NCBI GenBank assembly: GCA_020859875.1 | Contig: JAJBVJ010000172.1 | Location: forward strand, 1-20,014 | Reading direction: 5' to 3' | DNA from: Rikenellaceae bacterium | GTDB lineage: Bacteria; Bacteroidota; Bacteroidia; Bacteroidales; Rikenellaceae | Length of the DNA: 20,014 nt | Shown here: positions 1 through 6,468 of the stretch, piece after piece | Numbering within the stretch: the first letter of the stretch is position 1 | Layout of the letters: each line of letters starts with the position of its first letter | Position numbers and translations under genes: made by a program | The notes under the pieces: generated by a model | Told to the model about the DNA's origin: nothing | The model's input: the letters and a program-made list of their open reading frames with translations, nothing else | Database searches by the model: none

Positions 1-644
1 TATACCTGTTGGGGCGTAAGGATCCTTTACCGAAGGCTGCTTACATAACTTAAAATGAGTTCAGGCATCTTTAAGATAGATATGGAAATCCGGTGTCTAT
101 ATCGGTGGTCGAACGGACTAATACCAGCGGTGCTACGAATTTGGAGTATTCCATTCTGAACCCGAATCATTATATTACGATGCAATGGAGCAACAGCGAT
201 TGGTATACCTCGGATTGGAGCCTTATAAACGGTAATTTATGGTATAACGGGTCCAACAACACCAAAACTGCATACGATCCCTGTCCTGAAGGATGGAGGG
301 TGCCGGTTTGTGTCAACAGCGCGGCCTCGCCCTGGCAGGGGTTAAAGGAGCTTGGACTAACTTACCATAGCGATATTCATGTATTGGAATCCGAGGTGCT
401 CGGTTACTGGCCATTGGGTGGATTGATCAACAGGAACAATACCAATAACTTTATGTATGTGGGTAGGGTAGGTGTTTACTGGTCGGCTTTCCCTCTTGCC
501 GGAACGATGACCTCTGTGGCAAGTTATTGGTATGGTGAAACCATTGCCGAACGCCCCGGTTCATCGTCTGCCCCTTTTGTAGAATATACTTCTGCTACCT
601 CACGCGTTTCGGGCGCCTCCGTCCGATGCGTAAAAGTCGAATAG
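1..644 (+). pseudogene. Decayed 3' part of a FISUMP-domain surface protein
   Basis: This is the C-terminal part of a protein of the 'Fibrobacter succinogenes major paralogous' (FISUMP) type, common in Bacteroidales surface lipoproteins. The readable part contains SDWY, the hallmark YDPCPEGWRVP, and a typical ASVRCVKVE end. Upstream in the same frame, positions 3-32 read YLLGRKDPLP, which matches the family's WGRKDPFP motif with W and F replaced by L. Two in-frame stops (taa 51-53 and taa 72-74) lie between this motif and the rest. The only start after them is a GTG at 93, in the middle of the domain and with no signal peptide. I therefore read it as a broken gene whose 5' end lies outside the window. 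A sequencing error would need to explain both stops. It is followed by a strong terminator. Confidence 0.62.
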
Positions 645-660
645 AGATATACATCCTATA

Positions 661-699
661 AAAAACAGACTGCCCGCAAATCGCGGGCAGTCTGTTTTT
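661..699. terminator. Bidirectional intrinsic terminator
   Basis: A perfect 17-bp inverted repeat (arms 661-677 and 683-699) surrounds a 5-nt loop (aaatc). The arms have a GC-rich core (actgcccgc / gcgggcagt) and end in an A-run on the left and a T-run on the right, so the hairpin reads as stem plus U-tract on both strands. It lies exactly between two convergent genes, ending at 644 (+) and 719 (-), and should stop transcription from both. Confidence 0.93.
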
Positions 700-718
700 G
701 GCATTGTGCAGGGATGTT

Positions 719-2749
719 CTACCAGACCACCGCCCGCTCCTGCGGAGCGATATACATCGGATCGTCTTCGGTGATGCCGAACGCATCGTACCACATATCT
801 ATATGGGGCAGGGTGCCGTTCACACGCCACCTGCCGAGCGAGTGTGGGTCGGTTGTGGTCAGGCGCCGAATCTCCGCTTCGCGGACGTTGCCGGCCCAAA
901 GCCCTGCATATGCCAGGAAGAAGCGCTGGTCGGGGGTAAAACCGTCCTTATCTTCGAGAGGATTATCAGCCGTGGCCTTCTTGTAGGCCCCATACGATAC
1001 TACCAGACCACCCTGGTCGGCAATGTTTTCGCCGAGGGTAAAGCGTCCGTTGGCATTCAGTCCGGGCAGAACTTCTATGTCATCGAAGAAGTCCACCAGA
1101 CGGTCGGCACGCGCGTCGAACATCCGGGCATCCTCCTCCGTCCACCAGTCGTTCATGTTGCCGTCCTTGTCGTACTGACGTCCAGAATCGTCGAATCCGT
1201 GGGTCATTTCGTGGCCGATCACAACCCCGATTCCCCCGTAATTAAAAGCGTCGTCGGCATCCATATCGAAAAAGGGGTACTGGAGTATACCGGCCGGGAA
1301 GCAAATCTCGTTGGTCGTAGAGCTGTAATAGGCATTGACGGTCTGTGGCGTCATACCCCAGATTGTATTGTCCACGGGCTTACCCTGTTTATCGAGCATC
1401 TCCCGGTAGTTGAAATTGGCCGCGCGCTTGATATTGGCCCAGTAGCTGTCGTCCAGAATATCGAGCGTCGAGTAATCCTTCCATTTGTCGGGATATCCGA
1501 TCTTTACCATGAATGTGCCCAGCTTGGCGCGGGCCTGTTCCTTTGTCTGGTCGCTCATCCAGTCCAGACCGTCGATGCGCTCGGCGAGGGCCGCTTTGAG
1601 GTTGTCCACAAGGTGTATCATCCGCTCCTTAGCTTCAGCAGGGAAATATTTTTCGACATAGAGCTGGCCCGCCGCTTCGCCCAGGGCTCCGTTCACTGTG
1701 GTCACCGCGCGCTTCCACCGGGGCTGCATCTCCTTGGTACCGGACATGGTGCGGCTGAAAAAGTCGAAATCTTGCTCCACTAACTCGTCGCTCAGGTATG
1801 GTGCGGCACGGTTGATTACATTCCATTGCAGGTATGCAATGTGGTCGGCCAGCGGCAGGCGGGCTATCGTGCCTGCGGCCGCTCTGACCGGTTCGATCTG
1901 CGAAAGGTTCAGCTCCTGGGGCCGATCGAGCCCCACGGCGTCGAGATAGGTGTCCCAGTCGAATCCGGGAACGGTACTCTTCAGCTCACCGTAGGTCATT
2001 TTATGGTAATTTTCCCGCGGAATGCGCAGTTTCACGCGGTCGAAAGATTCCCGTGCGATCGTCGTTTCTATCTCCATCACGGCGCGGGCGGCGCGGGCCG
2101 CATCGGTCTCGGTAAATCCGGCAAGGAGGAACATCCGGCGGATATGTTCCCGGTATTTTTCGCGTATCTCTCTATTCTCGGGACTGTCCGATACGTAATA
2201 GTCCCTTGTCCCGAGGGTGATGCCTCCCTGGCTTATATTGAGGATATTGTCGCGGCTGCTCATTCTGTCGGCGCCGATCCCCAGCCGGAAATAGGGAGAG
2301 AAGCCGTATTGCCTCATCCATCCGGCAAGTTCGATCAGCTCCTCCTTGTTTTCGAGGGCGGCGATAGCGTCGAGTTCTTCCCTGATGGGCTCCACTCCGT
2401 CGGCATTTAGCTTTGCGCTGTCCATGGCAATATTGTAGAGCGTGCCGATCTTCTGCTCGAGAGTTCCGTGGTCGGCATCGAGGGCCGCGACATCGGTGAT
2501 AAGCCCGTTCATTCGGGTGGTGGTCAGATCGCGCAACTGGTCGAAACTTCCGAAGCGGGCGAACTCGTCCGTAAGAGGATTGGCATCCATCCATCCGCCG
2601 GTGGCGAATCGGTAAAAATCGGTTCCGGGGTCGACCGATGTGTCGAGGTTTTCCAGGCGGATTCCCGACGAGAGCTTTTTCTGCTTGCTGCCGCCGCATC
2701 CTGCCGTCAGCAGTAAAAGGGCGGCTGCGGGTAAAATTATCTTCTTCAT
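719..2749 (-). CDS. M13 family zinc metallopeptidase lipoprotein (neprilysin/PepO-like)
   Basis: Encodes a 676-residue endopeptidase, a usual length for bacterial M13 enzymes. The N-terminus (MKKIILPAAALLLLTAGC) is a lipoprotein signal with the lipid-modified Cys at residue 18, so the protein is probably anchored in an outer or periplasmic membrane leaflet. Zinc site: HEMTH at residues 513-517 (two His ligands and catalytic Glu514) and ENIAD at 574-578 (Glu574 third ligand, Asp578 supporting). Upstream of these lies the family's NAYY substrate-binding motif followed by FPAGILQYPFF. The chain ends in ..RAVVW, like the family's conserved C-terminal Trp. The start is the ATG directly preceding the signal peptide. 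M13 enzymes cleave short peptides; the in vivo substrate is not deducible here. It is transcribed alone, divergently from the hypothetical gene at 2902 and convergently with the FISUMP remnant. Confidence 0.95.
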   Translation of the reverse strand: MKKIILPAAALLLLTAGCGGSKQKKLSSGIRLENLDTSVDPGTDFYRFATGGWMDANPLTDEFARFGSFDQLRDLTTTRMNGLITDVAALDADHGTLEQKIGTLYNIAMDSAKLNADGVEPIREELDAIAALENKEELIELAGWMRQYGFSPYFRLGIGADRMSSRDNILNISQGGITLGTRDYYVSDSPENREIREKYREHIRRMFLLAGFTETDAARAARAVMEIETTIARESFDRVKLRIPRENYHKMTYGELKSTVPGFDWDTYLDAVGLDRPQELNLSQIEPVRAAAGTIARLPLADHIAYLQWNVINRAAPYLSDELVEQDFDFFSRTMSGTKEMQPRWKRAVTTVNGALGEAAGQLYVEKYFPAEAKERMIHLVDNLKAALAERIDGLDWMSDQTKEQARAKLGTFMVKIGYPDKWKDYSTLDILDDSYWANIKRAANFNYREMLDKQGKPVDNTIWGMTPQTVNAYYSSTTNEICFPAGILQYPFFDMDADDAFNYGGIGVVIGHEMTHGFDDSGRQYDKDGNMNDWWTEEDARMFDARADRLVDFFDDIEVLPGLNANGRFTLGENIADQGGLVVSYGAYKKATADNPLEDKDGFTPDQRFFLAYAGLWAGNVREAEIRRLTTTDPHSLGRWRVNGTLPHIDMWYDAFGITEDDPMYIAPQERAVVW

Positions 2750-2801
2750 GCGTGAGGGTTTATAGTTTAACCGTGAGAGGTATCGGGTGTCGGTACCCGG
2801 G

Positions 2802-2809
2802 CAAATGTA
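2802..2809 (-). promoter_or_regulatory. Candidate -7 promoter element for the M13 peptidase gene
   Basis: On the minus strand this reads TACATTTG, an exact match to the Bacteroidetes -7 consensus TAnnTTTG, about 53 bases upstream of the peptidase ATG. I see no good TTTG at the -33 position, so the call rests on one element. The rest of the 152-base divergent intergenic region (2750-2901) shows only a near match on the plus strand (AAACTTTG, 2865-2872) that might serve the gene at 2902. Confidence 0.4.
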
Positions 2810-2901
2810 ATAAATTTAACCGTAAAGGTGTAGTACCCGGCCGCAAGTCTCGGTCGTTTGGTTGAAACTTTGCAGTATTGAGAGTTATAAACAATAATAA
2901 A

Positions 2902-3510
2902 ATGGCCCGGGAACTAACGTTTAAAATAGGCAGGAAGGAATTTTCCGCATCCCCCACGAAGATCGACCGCCGCAAGCTCTACGGCTGGACCGAGCTTATG
3001 GCCGTGGACGACGAAGGTGACCAGTGCCGCCTTCTGACCACCGACGAATCGGGAAAGTATATCATTCCACTCGGAGGAACCGGCAGCGGCATTTTGTCCG
3101 GGGACGGCCAATGGGTAGAGCGCTCGGAGCTTCAAACGGTCGATGCCGAGGGGAAACCCGCCCGGATGTTCCCTTCGAGCTTTAATACGGTTAATGTGCT
3201 CTCGAAAAAAGTCAAGCCCGAGGAGTTCCTCGATTACAGTATTACCGATTTCTACGAACTGACCACGGCCACACCCGATTTGATAGCGGCGATCGGGGAC
3301 AGGATATATACCTTCGAATATACCTACAACGACAGCTACGCCCCCAGTCCGGCATTCGTGATGGTTTCGGGGGAGACTCTGTTTTTAATGATAGGGGTCA
3401 AAAATATATACGAGTGGCTCTGCTTCGGCGACTGCGAGAATATCGACGAGACCCACGACGACCGCATCGTCGACGAAGGGGACGGGGATATAGACTTTTC
3501 AATGTTCTGA
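2902..3510 (+). CDS. Hypothetical protein, first gene of a DNA-ligase operon
   Basis: Encodes 202 residues starting MARELTFKIG. I do not recognise a domain. An in-frame TTG lies at 2878, but the ATG at 2902 is the natural start. The sequence has no signal peptide and no membrane segment, so it is likely cytosolic. Visible features are a basic start (KIGRKEF, DRRKLYG), a central segment with GGTGSG, a mixed alpha/beta composition, a CFGDC pair near the end, and a strongly acidic tail rich in Asp and Glu ending DIDFSMF. An acidic tail of this type can mimic nucleic acid or bind basic partners, but that is speculation. The next gene starts one base after this stop, and the ligase overlaps that gene, so all three are probably co-transcribed and co-functional. 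It is not Ku: I see none of the Ku core sequence. Confidence 0.85.
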   Translation: MARELTFKIGRKEFSASPTKIDRRKLYGWTELMAVDDEGDQCRLLTTDESGKYIIPLGGTGSGILSGDGQWVERSELQTVDAEGKPARMFPSSFNTVNVLSKKVKPEEFLDYSITDFYELTTATPDLIAAIGDRIYTFEYTYNDSYAPSPAFVMVSGETLFLMIGVKNIYEWLCFGDCENIDETHDDRIVDEGDGDIDFSMF

Positions 3511-3511
3511 T

Positions 3512-4228
3512 ATGGCACTTCGGGGAGTACACATAGCAAACGCGAAACGCAGGGACGCCGAGGTGGCGTTCGATGCGCAGACCGAGAGGCCGTTCGTGCG
3601 GACGGTACTCAAAGACGGGGGTGAGAAATTCAACGTTAGAGTACTCAAATCTACCCTCGATCTGGACGAGGAGACCCTGGCGCGGCAGTTCGGGTCGTGG
3701 GAAGAGGTAGCTGAGGCTCTGATCGAGGACGATCCCGAAATAGATGTTGAGATCATCGGCCGAAAACTGACCCGCACCCACCGCCTGTGGATCGACAAAG
3801 ACAACCGGATTGCGTACAGTGTCAACCTGTTCCGTATGGTATTCAACCCCGACGGTAGCGAACGCGAGCGCAGGGACATTAATAAACTCCCCTCTAATGT
3901 CAACAAGGAATTCCCGCTTAAATGGACAGGGCGCCTTTTTCCGCGCCGGGATGTTATACGGCGGTTCGTCTTTACCCGCAGTTACCAGATTCGCCATATC
4001 AACGGCGCAACGTTCGATTTTCTATACAATATGGCCGGCGAACTGCAAAAGAAAGATTCTCTGGTAATGCTGGGCGGAGGGGAGAAAGGCAACGATCCTA
4101 TTCTGCTCTCGCGCGGCGGACAGCCCTACCGGGCGTTCCTGGAAGGGCGTATACAGGCCGACCGCTACATCCTTATAATGCACCTGAGCGACATAGAACT
4201 CAAAACCCCCGAAGATGAAGGTCGATAA
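3512..4228 (+). CDS. Hypothetical protein, second gene of a DNA-ligase operon
   Basis: Encodes 238 residues from an ATG one base after the preceding stop. I do not recognise the family. It has no signal peptide or transmembrane helix. It is rich in charged residues, with basic clusters (NAKRRDAE, GRKLTRTHR, SERERRD, LFPRRDVIRRF) separated by acidic stretches (ALIEDDPEIDVE), and near the C-terminus a glycine-rich LGGGEKGND. The basic patches would fit nucleic-acid contact, but this is inference. The last 14 bases overlap the start of the ATP-dependent DNA ligase gene (ATG at 4215), which suggests translational coupling and a shared process. A structure prediction alone or together with the ligase would be the most useful next step. 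Confidence 0.87.
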   Translation: MALRGVHIANAKRRDAEVAFDAQTERPFVRTVLKDGGEKFNVRVLKSTLDLDEETLARQFGSWEEVAEALIEDDPEIDVEIIGRKLTRTHRLWIDKDNRIAYSVNLFRMVFNPDGSERERRDINKLPSNVNKEFPLKWTGRLFPRRDVIRRFVFTRSYQIRHINGATFDFLYNMAGELQKKDSLVMLGGGEKGNDPILLSRGGQPYRAFLEGRIQADRYILIMHLSDIELKTPEDEGR

Positions 4229-5672
4229 TAGCAAACTCACGGAGCGTAACGGCTACCTCGAGGGCAAAGCGGAGGCTATCGACAAATCCTCGCTTGCCAA
4301 ATCGATGGCCTATAAAAAAGACTTCCTCAAAAAGTTCACGGCCATAAGTCCTCAGCAGATAGACTCCCGGCTGGGTGACAATCTTTATTGGGTGACAAGG
4401 AAATACGACGGGGAATTCGCCGACATATTCTACCAGGACGGCTTCGCGGTGATCCTCAACCGGTCGGGAAGGGTGCGCACCGGACTCGCCTGCCTCGACG
4501 ATGCCGTAAAAGTTTTGAAGGCGAACGGCATCCACCAGGCGGTAATCCCCGCAGAACTTTATGTCTACGACCCGAAAAAAAAGACAAGGGTCAACGACCT
4601 TATAAATGCCCTTGCCAATAAAAAGAAAGCGGCGAACCTTCGCCTGGCATGCTACGATATTACCGAACTCGACGGATCGGACTTCAAGCCGCGAAATTAT
4701 GGCCAGACACTTGAAAAACTGGACGAGATACTCGCCGGCGGCGAGCTTTGCCATCCGGTCGACTGGCAGGAGGCCCGTTCGAACGCCCGGGTTAAGGAGA
4801 TATTCGCCGAGTGGGTCGAAGGCGAGGGGTCGGAAGGGCTGGTGGTAAGAAGCGAAATGCCCTTTGTCTGGAAGATCAAACCGCGCCATAATGTGGATGC
4901 GGTAGTGGTAGGGTTTACCGAGGGTACGGGAGAGCTCCGCGGCCATGTCCGTACGATGCTCCTGGCATTGATGCCCGAAGAGGGCAAGTATCAGATCGTT
5001 ACCAGGGTAGGTGGAGGTATGACGGTAAAGCAGAAAAAAGAGCTGTACGACTACTTCCTGCCCAGGGTAATGCCGTCCCAGTTTACGGAGACCGACTCGA
5101 ACCATGTTGCTTTCCGGATGGTGGAACCCGACCGTGTGATAGAGTTCTCGGTCAACGACGCCCGTTGGGAGACCCCCAACGGGATCATAACCAATCCACT
5201 GCTGGAAATTTCCGAGGGTGAGTACCGTGTCGCGGATAATGTTAACGGGATCAGTTTCGTCGCTCCCGTAATCGAGCGGTTCCGGGATGACAAAAGAGCC
5301 GACGCGAATGATGTGAGGCTTTCCCAGGTGGAGAATTTTTCCTCTTTCAAGCCTTCGGAGCTCGAACAGCTCGCCATACCCAAACTGATGCCCAGCGAAA
5401 TTCTCTTCCGCGAGGTCTACCGGAAGAATATCGGCGATAAGGTAATGGTGCTCAAAATTATGGGCTGGAAAACCAATAAAGAGAGGACGGGCGACTGGCC
5501 CGCCTACGTGCTCCATGTCACCAATTTCAGCAGCAACCGCCGACAGCACCTCCAGCGGGACGTGAATATTACCGACAGCTACGAGCAGCTTCTCGAACTC
5601 AAAGAGAAAGCCGTAGCGGAAAATGTTAAAAAGGGGTGGAAAGAGGTTATTCCGGTTTCGGAACCGGTCTAA
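4215..5672 (+). CDS. ATP-dependent DNA ligase with C-terminal extension
   Basis: Encodes a 485-residue ligase that would seal nicks through lysine-AMP and DNA-adenylate intermediates. Nucleotidyltransferase motifs in order: motif I KYDG at 63-66 (Lys63 is the adenylated residue), a motif III-like AELYVYD around 113-119 (Glu114), motif IV EGLVV at 207-211, motif V WKIKP at 219-223 followed by DAVVVG. Next comes an OB-fold region with a motif VI-like PVIERFRDDK at 351-360, as in LigD-type and other bacterial ATP-dependent ligases. Residues about 370-485 extend beyond the OB domain and match nothing I know. There is no polymerase or phosphoesterase domain on the chain. Its start overlaps the upstream hypothetical gene by 14 bases. 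Its stop overlaps that of a convergent stand-alone phosphoesterase gene. Role: probably DNA repair; replication uses an NAD-dependent ligase in bacteria. Confidence 0.92.
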   Translation: MKVDNSKLTERNGYLEGKAEAIDKSSLAKSMAYKKDFLKKFTAISPQQIDSRLGDNLYWVTRKYDGEFADIFYQDGFAVILNRSGRVRTGLACLDDAVKVLKANGIHQAVIPAELYVYDPKKKTRVNDLINALANKKKAANLRLACYDITELDGSDFKPRNYGQTLEKLDEILAGGELCHPVDWQEARSNARVKEIFAEWVEGEGSEGLVVRSEMPFVWKIKPRHNVDAVVVGFTEGTGELRGHVRTMLLALMPEEGKYQIVTRVGGGMTVKQKKELYDYFLPRVMPSQFTETDSNHVAFRMVEPDRVIEFSVNDARWETPNGIITNPLLEISEGEYRVADNVNGISFVAPVIERFRDDKRADANDVRLSQVENFSSFKPSELEQLAIPKLMPSEILFREVYRKNIGDKVMVLKIMGWKTNKERTGDWPAYVLHVTNFSSNRRQHLQRDVNITDSYEQLLELKEKAVAENVKKGWKEVIPVSEPV

Positions 5673-6238
5673 TCTTGCATCTTTTCATGTGAAGGAAAGT
5701 CGTCGGCCTCCCAATCACGGTGCACGGCATACTGGTCGTCATTTTTCAGCAGCAGCCAGTTTTTGTCCTGCCCCGACATCCGGGTGCGCACGAGTGTAAA
5801 CCTGCCTTTCAATTTACGGCCATGCAGGCTGAATTCCAACAGGCCCTCCTCGATAGCCCTCGTTACATTGCGGTGCTTTTCGAGGGGAGTGTATGTGCCG
5901 CTGTCCCAGACCTCTACCGTCCCCGCCCCGTAATTTCCTTCCGGTATAGTGCCTTCGAATCCCGCATAGTCCAGAGGATGGTCTTCAACCTGTACGGCGA
6001 GTCTCTTCTCCCCGGGATTGAGCGAGGGGCCCTTCGGGACGGCCCAGCTTTTTAGTACCCCGTCTGCCTCGAGGCGGAAATCGAAATGGAGCCGGCTCGC
6101 ATCGTGGCGCTGCACAACGAATATGGGCTCCCCGGCGGAATGTTTTACTGCGGCCTCGGGTTCGGGCGTGGTCGCCGGGTCGCGCTTCTGGCTGTATTTT
6201 TCGAGCACCGGTGCGCCGGGGCTGTTCTCTTTTTTCAT
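5669..6238 (-). CDS. Stand-alone LigD-type 3'-phosphoesterase (PE domain protein)
   Basis: Encodes 189 residues consisting almost entirely of the phosphoesterase domain that forms the N-terminus of LigD in many bacteria. It trims 3'-phosphate and 3'-ribonucleoside ends to 3'-OH before ligation. The signature QRHDASRLHFDFRLE is at residues 43-57 and VEDHPLDYAGFEGTIPEGNYG at 84-104. His45, His51, Asp53, Arg55, His87 and Tyr91 line up, with a constant offset of three, with the catalytic and metal-binding residues known for Pseudomonas aeruginosa LigD (H42, H48, D50, R52, H84, Y88). The first ~35 residues are a low-complexity, Pro/Glu-rich lead. The gene faces the ATP-dependent ligase tail to tail with overlapping stops (cta/taa at 5669-5672) and no terminator between them, so the two are probably partners in end repair. 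Confidence 0.93.
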   Translation of the reverse strand: MKKENSPGAPVLEKYSQKRDPATTPEPEAAVKHSAGEPIFVVQRHDASRLHFDFRLEADGVLKSWAVPKGPSLNPGEKRLAVQVEDHPLDYAGFEGTIPEGNYGAGTVEVWDSGTYTPLEKHRNVTRAIEEGLLEFSLHGRKLKGRFTLVRTRMSGQDKNWLLLKNDDQYAVHRDWEADDFPSHEKMQD

Positions 6239-6308
6239 GGTCGGATTTCTAATTGATATTCTTGTTTCAAAAACCGTACGAAAACTCCTGCTCGAAGGCT
6301 TATATACT

Positions 6309-6326
6309 ATTTCGCCGGGTCGAAAT
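6309..6326. repeat. Short inverted repeat upstream of the fructan locus
   Basis: ATTTCG (6309-6314) and CGAAAT (6321-6326) form a perfect 6-bp inverted repeat with a 6-base spacer (ccgggt). It lies about 60-75 bases upstream of the candidate susC -7 element, a reasonable place for an activator of the hybrid two-component type that controls B. thetaiotaomicron levan genes. Short repeats also arise by chance, so this is only a candidate operator. Confidence 0.25.
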
Positions 6327-6384
6327 TGAAATGATATTACCCTTTTTTGATACGATTTTGCAAGCCTCGGGCTATTATCCCGAC

Positions 6385-6392
6385 TAAGTTTG
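6385..6392 (+). promoter_or_regulatory. Candidate -7 promoter element for the fructan operon
   Basis: TAAGTTTG matches the Bacteroidetes -7 consensus TAnnTTTG exactly and lies 76 bases before the susC ATG. A TTTG at 6357-6360 could be the -33 box, but the 24-base gap is longer than the usual 19-21, as might be expected of an activator-dependent promoter. Transcription would start near 6399, leaving a leader of about 70 bases. Within the 230-base divergent gap 6239-6468 no other strong promoter match was seen. Confidence 0.45.
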
Positions 6393-6468
6393 CAACATGA
6401 GAGGGGGCTCGTTACCGAATATCGGCAACCCGACGCCGGCCCAGTACTAACCTAAAACAACCATATCG

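Noticed and set aside
698..1783. 361-codon open frame on the plus strand
   Set aside because: It lies opposite the clear M13 peptidase gene and its translation resembles no protein; it is a codon-bias shadow.
2902..3510. Possible Ku homologue beside the ligase and phosphoesterase
   Set aside because: Context invites it, but the sequence lacks the Ku beta-barrel start and other Ku core patterns, and is shorter than bacterial Ku.
4200..5549. 449-codon open frame on the minus strand
   Set aside because: It is antisense to the ligase gene, whose motifs are complete; the antisense translation has no recognisable family features.
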